Shown: one piece after another, positions 1 through 7,895 of the stretch | How positions within the stretch are numbered: position 1 is the stretch's first letter | How the letters are laid out: every line of letters starts with the position of its first letter | NCBI GenBank assembly: GCA_023910605.1 | Contig: JAAVVV010000001.1 | Location: 3,400,698 to 3,464,697, forward strand | Source: Bosea sp. (in: a-proteobacteria) | Lineage (GTDB): Bacteria; Pseudomonadota; Alphaproteobacteria; Rhizobiales; Beijerinckiaceae | Direction of reading: 5' to 3' | DNA: 64,000 nt | Translations under genes and position numbers: made by a program | Notes under the pieces: model-generated | Told to the model about the DNA's origin: nothing | The model's input: only the letters and a program-made list of their open reading frames with translations | Databases searched by the model: none

Positions 1-1
1 C

Positions 2-322
2 TGGCTCGCCACCAGCGGCGCCGAGGCCGTGATCATCTGGCCCTTCCAGGGCGACGGGCCCATGGGCAAGGCCCCACGCGAATGCGGCGTCCGGCGCTCG
101 CGCGTCACGCAGGTCGCCTTCCATCCCGGCGCCTATGTCATCGCCGCAGGCTATGATGATGGCTGCATCCTTCTGCTGCGGCTCACCGATGGCTCCGAGC
201 TTCTCGCGCGGCCCGCCGTCAAGGGTTCGGGCGTCACCGCGCTGAGCTGGGACAAGGCCGGCAAGCACCTGATCTTCGGATGCGAGGACGGCGCCGCCGG
301 CCTGCTCACCTTGCCGACCTGA
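2..322 (+). CDS. WD40 repeat protein, C-terminal part (cut by window edge)
   Basis: The frame is open from base 2, so the start lies upstream of the window. About 106 residues are visible. They carry the pattern of WD40 beta-propeller blades: a SGAEAVIIW strand at the left edge, then VAFHPGAYVIAAGYDDG and LSWDKAGKHLIFGCEDG, each a short strand followed by a Gly-Asp turn. WD40 proteins are scaffolds for protein interactions. In several Rhizobiales a WD40 gene sits beside a CobW-type metal-chaperone GTPase, but that neighbour would be outside the window, so the role is not fixed here. The stop is five bases before the next start, suggesting co-transcription. Confidence 0.75.
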   Translation, partial: WLATSGAEAVIIWPFQGDGPMGKAPRECGVRRSRVTQVAFHPGAYVIAAGYDDGCILLLRLTDGSELLARPAVKGSGVTALSWDKAGKHLIFGCEDGAAGLLTLPT

Positions 323-327
323 CGCCC

Positions 328-600
328 ATGCGGCTTGGCCTGTGGAAAAAGGGGTTGGGCGCCGAAGAGCCGGATGCAGCCGCCCTCGCCCGCATCAAGG
401 CGCAGACGCGCGAGATCCTGGGCCTCGAGGAAGACGCCAGCATCTCGGCCAACGAGATCGTCTGCGCCGACCCGGCCTGCCCCGGAACCGAGACGGTGAT
501 TCTGGTGATGATCCCCGGCCGCCGCACCAGGGCCTACAAGGTGCAGCTTCCGGCAGCCGACGTCACGATCGAGGCCCTGCGCGAGGCGCTGACCGCCTGA
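328..600 (+). CDS. Small conserved protein of unknown function
   Basis: A 90-residue protein beginning at an ATG five bases after the WD40 stop. It has a Lys/Arg-rich start, a helix-forming stretch (AALARIKAQTREILGLE), then a Cys pair in the segment NEIVCADPACPG followed by beta-strand-like ETVILVMI and a helical tail. The DPxCP segment looks like a conserved motif, not random sequence, but I cannot assign a domain. An in-frame GTG further upstream at 280 would overlap the WD40 gene and is less likely. It converges on priA with nine bases between the stops. No signal peptide or membrane segment is visible. Confidence 0.65.
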   Translation: MRLGLWKKGLGAEEPDAAALARIKAQTREILGLEEDASISANEIVCADPACPGTETVILVMIPGRRTRAYKVQLPAADVTIEALREALTA

Positions 601-609
601 TCCGCCCCT

Positions 610-2808
610 TCAGAAGAAGCTTTGCGGATCGACATCCACCATCACCCGAACCGAGCCGCGCTGCTTCGGCCCACGCGCAAGCCAGGCCCGCAGATAGGCC
701 TGAAGGTCCACCTGCCGCTCGGTCTTGACCAGAAGCCGGAAGCGATGGCGGCCGCGCAGCAGCGCGATGGGGGCTTCGGCAGGTCCCAGCACCATCACGC
801 CATCCGGCGCCTCCGCCACGCGGGCGAGATCGCGGGCATGGCGCTCCGCATCCGGCCGCTCGGCTGCGGAGACGATGAGCGCGGCGAGCCGGCCGAATGG
901 GGGCATGCCGGCAGCCTCGCGACTCTCGATTTCGGCGCGGTAGAAGCGCTCCGGCTCGCCCGACAGCAGAGCGAGCATCACCGGGTGGCGGGGCTGATAG
1001 GTCTGGAGCAGGGCCTGTCCCGGCCGGTCGCCGCGCCCGGCGCGCCCCGTGACCTGCTGCAGCACCTGGAAGGTGCGCTCCGCGGCGCGCGGGTCGCCAG
1101 AGGCGAGGCCGATATCGGAATCGATGACGCCGACCAGCGTCATGCCCGGGAAGTTATGCCCCTTCGCGACCAGCTGCGTGCCTATCACGATCGAGAACTC
1201 GCCGTCCGCCACGGCCTGCAACTCTTGCTTGAGCCTTTCCGCGCCGCCGGGGAAATCGCTAGAGAGCACGATCGTCCTGGCATCGGGGAAGGTCGCCGCC
1301 ACCTCCTCGGCCAGCCGCTCCACGCCGGGGCCGCAGGCAGTCAGCGAATCGACCGCATCGCAGCGCGGACATTGCTCGGGCCGCCGCTCGATGTGGCCGC
1401 AGTGGTGGCACACGAGCGCGCGCCGGAAGCGATGATCGACCAGCCAGGTGGAGCAGTTGGGGCACTGGAAGCGGTGGCCGCAGCTGCGGCACAGGGTCAG
1501 CGGGGCGTAGCCGCGCCGGTTGAGGAACAGCAAGGACTGCTCCCCCGCTTCGAGATTGCGCCGCACGGCGTCCTCGAGCCGCGGCGAGATCCAGCGCCCG
1601 CGCGGGGCCGGCTCGCGGGTGAGGTCGATGGCGGCAAGCTCGGGCAGGCTGCGCCCGCCAAAGCGTTCGGGCAGGCGCACGTGCCGGTAGCGCCCGCGTT
1701 CGGCATTGACCCGGCTTTCGATGGACGGCGTGGCGGAGGCAAGGATGACGCTTGCATCCTCGAAGCGTGCCCGCACCACGGCCATGTCACGCGCATGGTA
1801 GCTGCCGCCTTCCTCCTGCTTGTAGGCCGCCTCATGTTCCTCATCGACCACGATGAGGGCCAGATCCCGGAAGGGCAGGAACAGGGCCGAGCGGGCGCCT
1901 GCCACCACAAGCGCCTCCCCATTGGCCACGGCGGCATGCAGCCTCTCCCGGCGGCGGCCTGAAACCCCCGAATGCCAGAGCCCCGGCGACACGCCGAAAC
2001 GGGCGGCGAAGCGATCGATGAACTGCGCTGTCAGCGCGATCTCCGGCATCAGGATCAGGCATTGCCGACCCTGCCGCACCACGGCGGCCACCGCCTCGAA
2101 ATAGACCTCCGTCTTGCCGGAGCCTGTCACCCCCTCCAGCAGCGCCGTCGCGAAGGCGCGTCCCGACGCCATGGCGGCGAGCGTGGCGGCCGCCTCGGCC
2201 TGCGCCTGCGAGAGCGGTGGATGGGCATGGTCCGGGTCAGGACGCGGGGCGGCTTCCACCAGGGGCAGCGCCTCCACCACGAAAGTGCCTTCATCGACCA
2301 GCGCGTCGATCACCGCCGCCGATACGCCGGCGAGGTCCATCAACGCGCTCTTGGCATGAAGCAATCCGCCCTGCGCGGCGGCGATCAGGCGGCTGCGCGC
2401 CGGCGTCATGCGCTGCGGTGGGGGGCCGGCGAGGCGCACGCCCAGACGCGGCCGCCCGGGCCGGTCATCCGGAGCCGGCATGCGAAGGGCCAGCGCCAGC
2501 GCCGAGCCCCTGGGGTTGAGCGTGTACCAGGCCAGCCAGTCCACCAGCCGCCGCATCCGCTCGCTGAGCGCGGGGGCGTCGATGCGCCCGATCACCGGCT
2601 TGAGATTGTCGCCCCGCCCCTGCTTCAGCGACCAGACCACGCCCGCCGCCTCGCGCGCGCCCAGCGGCACCCGCACCAGATCGCCCTCAGCCAGCGCCAT
2701 GCCCGCCGGCACGCGATAGGAATAAGCCGTGTCGACCCCGACCGGGACCAGCACATCTGCGATGCGCGCCTCGTCAGCCCTTCCCGGATCTTCGCGCTGT
2801 TCGGACAT
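610..2808 (-). CDS. priA: Primosomal protein N' (replication restart helicase PriA)
   Basis: PriA binds stalled replication forks and, as a 3'-5' DNA helicase, reloads the replicative helicase. The 732-residue product has the full family layout. An N-terminal DNA-binding part (about 1-110) is followed by Walker A GVTGSGKT (226-233), the DEEH Walker B box (322-325) and eight zinc-binding cysteines between 440 and 483 (CRSC, CPNC, CHHC, CPRC). The C-terminal helicase motifs include GTQLVAKGHNFP and QVTGRAGRG. Length agrees with the family. It starts at ATG and is divergent from xerC with 78 bases between them, a pairing also seen in other Rhizobiales. Nothing is missing or broken. Confidence 0.97.
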   Translation of the reverse strand: MSEQREDPGRADEARIADVLVPVGVDTAYSYRVPAGMALAEGDLVRVPLGAREAAGVVWSLKQGRGDNLKPVIGRIDAPALSERMRRLVDWLAWYTLNPRGSALALALRMPAPDDRPGRPRLGVRLAGPPPQRMTPARSRLIAAAQGGLLHAKSALMDLAGVSAAVIDALVDEGTFVVEALPLVEAAPRPDPDHAHPPLSQAQAEAAATLAAMASGRAFATALLEGVTGSGKTEVYFEAVAAVVRQGRQCLILMPEIALTAQFIDRFAARFGVSPGLWHSGVSGRRRERLHAAVANGEALVVAGARSALFLPFRDLALIVVDEEHEAAYKQEEGGSYHARDMAVVRARFEDASVILASATPSIESRVNAERGRYRHVRLPERFGGRSLPELAAIDLTREPAPRGRWISPRLEDAVRRNLEAGEQSLLFLNRRGYAPLTLCRSCGHRFQCPNCSTWLVDHRFRRALVCHHCGHIERRPEQCPRCDAVDSLTACGPGVERLAEEVAATFPDARTIVLSSDFPGGAERLKQELQAVADGEFSIVIGTQLVAKGHNFPGMTLVGVIDSDIGLASGDPRAAERTFQVLQQVTGRAGRGDRPGQALLQTYQPRHPVMLALLSGEPERFYRAEIESREAAGMPPFGRLAALIVSAAERPDAERHARDLARVAEAPDGVMVLGPAEAPIALLRGRHRFRLLVKTERQVDLQAYLRAWLARGPKQRGSVRVMVDVDPQSFF

Positions 2809-2886
2809 GATCGGGCATTAGCATCGATTCGCCGATGGGCGTCAGAGCGTTTTCTGTCCGTTAAGCCTGCCCGGCGAGGATGAGCC

Positions 2887-3870
2887 ATGCCCCGACCAGC
2901 GCGACCGGAACCTCCCGAATCCACCGGCCCGGACTTGTCCCGGCCGCTCAACCCGGCGCTCGCCGCCGCGGCCGCAGCCTGGCTGGGCACGCTCGAGCAC
3001 GAAAGACGGCTCTCCAGGCACACGCTTGAGGCCTATCGCCGCGATGTCTTCCAGTTCCTCGCTTTCCTTCACAGCCATCTGGGCGATGCGCCGACCCTTG
3101 CGGCGCTGGGGCGGCTGCGTCCTCTCGACATCCGTTCCTTCCTCGCCGCGCGCCGGCGGGAGGGCGCGGAAAGCCGCACGCTGATGCGGCAGCTCGCGGC
3201 GCTGCGCTCCTTCGCCCGCCATCTCGAACGGCATGGCCTGGCCTCGGCCTCCGCCATCGTCAACGTACGCGGTCCCCGCATCCCCCGCACCCTGCCACGG
3301 CCGATCGTGGCGAAGGCGGCCCGTGCCATGATCGGCGTCGATATCCGCGCCGGCGAGGAGCGGGAGCCGTGGATCCTGGCGCGGGATGCCGCGGTGCTGT
3401 CGCTGCTCTATGGCTGCGGCCTGCGCATCTCCGAAGCGCTGGGGCTGACGCGGCGCGACGCGCCGGTCGGCGGCAAGGACACGGTGATCGTTCTCGGCAA
3501 GGGCGGAAAGCGCCGCGAGACGCCGGTCATCGCCCCGGTCAGCGCGGCCATCGCCGAGTATCTGGCGCAGTGCCCCAGGACGCTGCCGGCCGAGGGGCCG
3601 CTCTTCGTCGGCGCCAAGGGCGGCCCGCTGTCGCCCCGCATCATCCAGCTCGCGGTCGAGCGCATGCGTGGCGCGCTCGGCCTGCCCGACAGCGCCACCC
3701 CCCACGCGCTGCGCCATTCCTTCGCGACGCATCTTCTCGGGCGCGGCGGCGACCTGCGCGCCATTCAGGAACTGCTGGGCCATGCCTCGCTTGCCACGAC
3801 GCAGATCTATACGAGCGTCGATTCGAGCCGCCTGCTCGCAGCCTACCGCAGCGCCCATCCGCGCGCCTGA
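2887..3870 (+). CDS. xerC: Tyrosine recombinase XerC
   Basis: XerC acts with XerD at the chromosomal dif site to resolve chromosome dimers. The 327-residue protein has an N-terminal SAM-like core-binding domain (about 30-120) and the catalytic domain. The catalytic residues can be read directly: Arg180 (GCGLRISEALG), Lys205 (GKGGKRR), His273 and Arg276 (HALRHSFATHLL), His299 (LLGHAS) and Tyr308 (TTQIYTSV). The ATG at 2887 follows a GAGG ribosome site seven bases upstream. The divergent priA neighbour and absence of phage genes argue for the housekeeping recombinase, not a phage integrase. XerC and XerD are hard to separate by eye. I chose XerC on context and the HASLATTQIYTSV box. Confidence 0.9.
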   Translation: MPRPARPEPPESTGPDLSRPLNPALAAAAAAWLGTLEHERRLSRHTLEAYRRDVFQFLAFLHSHLGDAPTLAALGRLRPLDIRSFLAARRREGAESRTLMRQLAALRSFARHLERHGLASASAIVNVRGPRIPRTLPRPIVAKAARAMIGVDIRAGEEREPWILARDAAVLSLLYGCGLRISEALGLTRRDAPVGGKDTVIVLGKGGKRRETPVIAPVSAAIAEYLAQCPRTLPAEGPLFVGAKGGPLSPRIIQLAVERMRGALGLPDSATPHALRHSFATHLLGRGGDLRAIQELLGHASLATTQIYTSVDSSRLLAAYRSAHPRA

Positions 3871-4348
3871 AGGCGGGGTTTAAGCGGTCTGTCCGCTGCG
3901 GAGGAGCTTAACTGATCGGCACCCACGCGCGGCGTAAGGTTCGCGAGGCGGGTCCCGGTTCCGGCTGGATGTAGGGTCAAACAGGCTCGTTTCATCCCAG
4001 CCCGGTTCCAGGACATGCCGTATCCCTACAGCCAGGAGGACTTCAGCCACATCACCATCGTGGTGGCCGATGCAGCGCCTCGGCCTGAACCACGTCCTGC
4101 GCAGGCCCTTCCCCACGCGCGACATCGACGCGCTCCTTCACGCCGCGCACAAGCTGCGTCGCCCCAATCTCATGAACGCGATGATGATGAACGCCGCGAG
4201 CGCCGTTCGCATGAGCTGAGGCCCGCACGGTCCCGCCGCTGCACGCAGGCTGCGCCTGCGCGGATTGACACTGGCGCATCGTGCCGGCGCGCGGCATTGT
4301 GCACATGATGCCCTGCGACTGGGGCAGGCCTGAGGCCAGGGGGCAGCA
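3871..4348. other. 478-base gap between xerC and the SDR gene
   Basis: No intact gene of convincing length lies here on either strand. Just after xerC there is a small hairpin (AGCGG, TCTGT loop, CCGCT at 3883-3897) without a following T run, so it is at best a weak terminator. The middle part holds two overlapping short frames that together resemble the two ends of a response-regulator receiver domain (see the pseudogene entry). The stretch 4225-4348 up to the SDR start has no clear promoter. A TTGACA at about 4264 has no matching -10 box. Confidence 0.5.
4015..4219 (+). pseudogene. Possible remnant of a receiver-domain protein (frameshifted, internally deleted)
   Basis: Frame one from the ATG at 4015 gives MPYPYSQEDFSHITIVVADA, like the first strand and acidic turn of a CheY-type receiver. 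The overlapping frame beginning at ATG 4070 gives MQRLGLNHVLRRPF, then PTRDIDALLHAAHKLRRPN, ending at 4219. The second piece resembles the end of a receiver: a Gly before the last strand, then an RRPF in place of the usual KPF, then the last helix. The middle of the domain, including the phosphorylated Asp, is absent and the two pieces are in different frames. This reading is inferred from pattern only. The second piece could instead be a small independent gene or chance. Confidence 0.3.
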
Positions 4349-5095
4349 ATGGCGGGACGGTTGAAGGGCAAGACGGCGCTGGTGACCGCAGCGGGCCAGG
4401 GCATCGGCCGCGCCATCGCGGAGGCGTTCATCGCCGAGGGCGCCGCGGTGGTGGCCACGGACCTTGATCTCGCCAAGCTGGCCGATCTGCGCCGCGCCCG
4501 TCGCCGCAAGCTCGATGTACGCTCGACCCGCATGGTCGAGGCGCTGGCCGCCAAGCTCGGCGCCATCGACATCCTCGTCAACGCCGCCGGCTTCGTGCAC
4601 CATGGCACGATCCTCGATTGCAGCGAGGCAGACTGGGATTTTTCCTTCGATCTCAACGTCACCTCCATGCACCGCATGATCCGGGCCTTCCTGCCCGCCA
4701 TGCTGGCGGCGGGCGGCGGCTCGATCGTCAACATCTCCTCGGGGGCCAGTTCGGTGCGCGGCATCCCCAACCGCTATGTCTATGGCGCGACCAAGGCTGC
4801 CGTGATCGGCCTCACCAAGGCCGTCGCGGCCGATTTCATCAAGAAGGGCATCCGCGCCAACGCCATCTGCCCGGGCACCATCCAGTCGCCATCCCTCGAC
4901 CAGCGCATCGAGGCGCTCGCCGCCGCCACCGGCGTGAGCGTGGCGCAGGCGCGACAGGCTTTCATTGATCGCCAGCCCATGGGACGGCTTGGAACGGCGG
5001 AGGAAGTGGCGGCCCTTGCGGTCTATCTCGCCTCCGACGAGTCCAGCTACACCACCGGCCACATCCATCTCATCGACGGTGGATTCGCCCTCTAG
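4349..5095 (+). CDS. SDR family oxidoreductase (sugar-acid dehydrogenase type)
   Basis: A classical short-chain dehydrogenase of 248 residues that uses NAD(P). The dinucleotide-binding TAAGQGIGRA lies at about 13-22, the structural NAAG at 78-81, the catalytic Ser at about 130-131 (NISSGASS), Tyr145 and Lys149 (YGATK) and the C-terminal GHIHLIDGG. The TAAGQGIG form of the glycine motif and short length recall 2-dehydro-3-deoxy-L-fuconate 4-dehydrogenases and DHRS6/BDH2 enzymes. A sugar-acid substrate also fits the neighbour 32 bases downstream, an erythronate-dehydrogenase-like gene. The exact substrate cannot be read from sequence. Confidence 0.85.
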   Translation: MAGRLKGKTALVTAAGQGIGRAIAEAFIAEGAAVVATDLDLAKLADLRRARRRKLDVRSTRMVEALAAKLGAIDILVNAAGFVHHGTILDCSEADWDFSFDLNVTSMHRMIRAFLPAMLAAGGGSIVNISSGASSVRGIPNRYVYGATKAAVIGLTKAVAADFIKKGIRANAICPGTIQSPSLDQRIEALAAATGVSVAQARQAFIDRQPMGRLGTAEEVAALAVYLASDESSYTTGHIHLIDGGFAL

Positions 5096-5127
5096 GCGAG
5101 CGCCATCGAAAACGCGAGGACAGACAG

Positions 5128-6111
5128 ATGCATATCCTGGTTCTGGGCGCCGCCGGCATGGTCGGCCGGAAGTTTCTGGAGCGCGTCGCGCGCGATGGCG
5201 GCATTGGTGGCGCAGCCGTCACGCGCGCCACCCTTCATGACGTGGTGATGCCCGCGCCGCCGGCCGGCGCGGCCTTCCCCTGCGCCTGCAGCGCCAGCGA
5301 TCTGTCCGCGCCGGGCGAGCCCGCAAGGCTGGTGAGCGAGCGGCCCGATCTGATCGTGCATCTGGCCGCCATCGTCTCGGGCGAGGCGGAAGCGGACTTC
5401 GCGAAGGGCTACCGCATCAACCTCGACGGTACGCGGGACCTGTTCGAAGCCATCCGCCAGATCGGGGATGGCTATCGGCCGCGCCTGATCTTCACCTCCT
5501 CGATAGCCGTCTTCGGCGCGCCCTTCCACGAGCGCATAACGGACGAGTTCCATCTCACGCCGCTCACGAGCTACGGCACCCAGAAGGCCATCGGGGAACT
5601 CCTGCTGTGCGACTACACGCGCCGCGGCTTCTTCGACGGCGTCGCCATCCGCCTGCCGACCGTGTGCGTGCGCCCCGGCAAGCCCAACAAGGCGGCTTCA
5701 GGCTTTTTCTCGAACATCATCCGCGAGCCCCTTGCCGGCCATGAGGCCGTGCTGCCGGTTTCCGAGGATGTGCGCCACTGGCATGCGAGCCCGCGTTCGG
5801 CCGTGGGCTTCCTGATGCACGCCGCCACCATGGACCTCGCCGCGATCGGCCCGCGCCGCGCGCTCAGCATGCCGGGCCTGTCCTGCACCGTGGGCGAGCA
5901 GATCGCTGCGCTCGAGCGCGTCGCGGGCTCTGCCGTGACAGCCCGCATCCGGCGCGAGCCTGACCCTGTGATCCAGGGCATCGTGGCCGGCTGGCCGCGC
6001 GATTTCGAACCGGCGCGCAGCGTGGTTCTCGGCTTCCGCGCCGAAAGCAGCTTTGACGAGATCATCCGCGCCCATATCGATGACGAACTGGGCGGTTCCT
6101 TCGTCGCCTGA
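5128..6111 (+). CDS. denD: NAD-dependent epimerase/dehydratase family, D-erythronate dehydrogenase-like
   Basis: An extended SDR of 327 residues. The Rossmann motif is LGAAGMVGRKF (about 6-16), the substrate/cofactor loop is LIVHLAAIVSGEAE, and the active site has Ser (FTSSIAVFG) with Tyr and Lys in SYGTQKAIGELL. The opening MHILVLGAAGMVGRK and the length match the DenD group, which oxidises D-erythronate to 2-oxo-tetronate. The usual kinase, decarboxylase and isomerase partners (otnK, otnC, otnI) are not in the window, so the pathway assignment is an inference and the symbol tentative. It is probably co-transcribed with the SDR gene 32 bases upstream. It converges on the next gene with four bases between stops. 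Confidence 0.75.
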   Translation: MHILVLGAAGMVGRKFLERVARDGGIGGAAVTRATLHDVVMPAPPAGAAFPCACSASDLSAPGEPARLVSERPDLIVHLAAIVSGEAEADFAKGYRINLDGTRDLFEAIRQIGDGYRPRLIFTSSIAVFGAPFHERITDEFHLTPLTSYGTQKAIGELLLCDYTRRGFFDGVAIRLPTVCVRPGKPNKAASGFFSNIIREPLAGHEAVLPVSEDVRHWHASPRSAVGFLMHAATMDLAAIGPRRALSMPGLSCTVGEQIAALERVAGSAVTARIRREPDPVIQGIVAGWPRDFEPARSVVLGFRAESSFDEIIRAHIDDELGGSFVA

Positions 6112-6115
6112 ACAC

Positions 6116-6871
6116 CTACGGCTGGACCTTGCGCAGCGAGAGATCGGCAGATCCGGCAGGCTCCTTGCGCCACTCGCCTTCGCCAGCGGGAACGAGGCTC
6201 ATCTCGTGGCCGCGCCGCGCGATGAGGTGGATGCGCCAGCCCGTGTAGCGCCACGCCACGAGGTCGAACACCTGAAGCCCCTTGTCACGGCAGCGCGCGG
6301 GATGACGCGTGAGGAAGCGGCCTTCCGCAGCGCCCGGATCGGTGCTGAGCTGGACGCGGCACACCTCCTGCCCGCCCTGGCGCAGCATGGCATAGATGCC
6401 CGGTATGCTCTCCCGCGGGGGACCGCGGGTGGGATCGAACGGCACGCGCGGCGCGGGCGGGGTCGCGGCCCTCGCCACATAACGCCGCGACCGCCCCATC
6501 GAATCGAGCTGGTAATCGACCCCGTCGGCCTGGGCCTTTAGCTTTAGGGCGGCTGCATCATCCTCGAAGGCGAGAACCGGCTTACCCTCGGCATCGAGCA
6601 AGATGACATAGCCATCATCCGACACTGACCAGGCGACGACCCGTCCGAGCACAGGCAGGGAGCGGCGGCAGGCGACGGGATAGCCCACCAGCCGCCTGCC
6701 CTTGGCCATGTCGGGCCGAAGCATCAGCCGGCACTTGCGCGCGCCGCCCTGCGATGTCAGCTCCCAGCTGCCCTGGAGCAGCGCGACGGCGGACGTCGAA
6801 GGCGCCTGCGCGGCGGCAGGAGCTGCGATAGCCAGCACGAATGAAACGAGGGCGGGCGCAAGCTTCAGCAT
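6116..6871 (-). CDS. Secreted protein with AprI/Inh-type protease-inhibitor-like domains
   Basis: A 251-residue protein with an N-terminal signal peptide (hydrophobic segment ending near AIAAPAAAQA). It then appears to hold two repeats of the small beta-barrel Inh fold. The first reads GSWELTSQGGARKC, with a later Cys in VACRR and a VVAWSV strand. The second reads GIYAMLRQGGQEVC with ARCRDK and LVAWRY. Each repeat has a Cys pair placed as in the AprI/Inh metalloprotease inhibitors and Omp19. It probably acts in the periplasm or outside the cell. Its stop-to-start spacing to the 2-hydroxyacid dehydrogenase upstream is four bases, so the two are likely one transcript although the functions look unrelated. 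Assignment is by pattern only. Confidence 0.6.
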   Translation of the reverse strand: MLKLAPALVSFVLAIAAPAAAQAPSTSAVALLQGSWELTSQGGARKCRLMLRPDMAKGRRLVGYPVACRRSLPVLGRVVAWSVSDDGYVILLDAEGKPVLAFEDDAAALKLKAQADGVDYQLDSMGRSRRYVARAATPPAPRVPFDPTRGPPRESIPGIYAMLRQGGQEVCRVQLSTDPGAAEGRFLTRHPARCRDKGLQVFDLVAWRYTGWRIHLIARRGHEMSLVPAGEGEWRKEPAGSADLSLRKVQP

Positions 6872-6875
6872 GGCG

Positions 6876-7832
6876 TCAGGCTCTCGCCGGCCATGGCGTT
6901 TCCGCCACGGGGGTCAGCGGGCCGCGGCCATCGAACCAGGCCGTGAGATTGTCGACCACGAGCTGGCCCATGGCCTCGCGCGTATGGACGGAAGCGGAGC
7001 CTACATGCGGCAGCAGCACGACATGATCCATCGCGATCAGCTCCGCTGGCACGCGCGGTTCGTCCTCGAACACGTCAAGCCCCGCCGAGAGGATGGTCTT
7101 GTCCCGGAGCGCCGCGATCAGCGCCATCTCGTCGACGACGCTGCCGCGGCCGACATTGACGACGATGCCTTGCGGCCCAAGCGCCTTCAGCACCCCGGCA
7201 TTGATGAGGTGGTGTGTGGCGGCCCCGCCCGGCACCACCGAGACCAGCGTGTCCACATCCTCGGCCATCGCCACAAGCGACGGATAGTAGCGGTAGGGCA
7301 CGTCAGCCTGCCGGTTGCGGCCATGATAGGCGATCGGCACGCCGAAGGCCGTCAGCCGATGGGCTACGGCCTTGCCGATGCGCCCCAGCCCGACGATGCC
7401 GACCGAACGGGTGCGCAGCGAGGGCGTGAGCGGATAGGCCCGTTCGAGCCATTTGCCGTCGCGAAGATAGCGCTCGGCCTGCGGCAGTTGCCGGATCGTC
7501 GCCAGCAGCAGGGCGATGGTGAGGTCGGCGACCTCATCGGTCAGCACATCGGGCGTGTTGGTGACGGTGATGCCGCGCGACGCAGCCGCCGCCACATCGA
7601 TGGCGTCATAGCCGACGCCGAAATTCGCGACGACCTCGAGGCTCGGCAGCAGGTCCATCAGCGCGCCGTCCATGCGCCGCGGCGAGCCTGACATGGCGAC
7701 CCCGCGCACATGCCCCAGTGAGGCGAAGCCCGCTGATTCGGCAGGAAGCTGGTGCACATCGAACGCGGCCTCCAGCCGCGCGAGCACATAGGGCATCTGC
7801 CGCCCTACGACGAGAATGGGAGTCCTTGACAT
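6876..7832 (-). CDS. D-isomer specific 2-hydroxyacid dehydrogenase
   Basis: A 318-residue NAD(P)-dependent dehydrogenase that reduces or oxidises 2-oxo/2-hydroxy acids such as glyoxylate or hydroxypyruvate. The substrate Arg/Gly region reads NFGVGYDAIDV. The Rossmann GxGxxG is VGIVGLGRIGKA, the cofactor-side segment is VNVGRGSVVDE, the catalytic Glu lies in LDVFEDEP and the catalytic His in LLPHVGSA. A GTG 12 bases earlier is possible, but the ATG giving MSRTPILVV fits the family start. The lacI gene lies 63 bases upstream on the same strand, suggesting local control, and the setting with an SDR and a DenD-like enzyme suggests sugar-acid catabolism. Confidence 0.88.
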   Translation of the reverse strand: MSRTPILVVGRQMPYVLARLEAAFDVHQLPAESAGFASLGHVRGVAMSGSPRRMDGALMDLLPSLEVVANFGVGYDAIDVAAAASRGITVTNTPDVLTDEVADLTIALLLATIRQLPQAERYLRDGKWLERAYPLTPSLRTRSVGIVGLGRIGKAVAHRLTAFGVPIAYHGRNRQADVPYRYYPSLVAMAEDVDTLVSVVPGGAATHHLINAGVLKALGPQGIVVNVGRGSVVDEMALIAALRDKTILSAGLDVFEDEPRVPAELIAMDHVVLLPHVGSASVHTREAMGQLVVDNLTAWFDGRGPLTPVAETPWPARA

Positions 7833-7895
7833 GAAGCGCCGCACCGGTTGGCAGAGGAAGAGCGACGATCACATTCCGGGCAAAGCCCGGCAGCG

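Noticed and set aside
622-1962. Long plus-strand open frame opposite priA
   Set aside because: It is the mirror of an intact priA and shows no recognisable domain.
2887-3870. Phage integrase instead of XerC
   Set aside because: The divergent priA setting, domain length and absence of phage genes fit the housekeeping recombinase.
3883-3897. Hairpin after xerC as a terminator
   Set aside because: Five-base stem and no T tract.
4264-4295. TTGACA before the SDR gene as a promoter
   Set aside because: No acceptable -10 box at 15-19 bases. The following bases are pure G/C.
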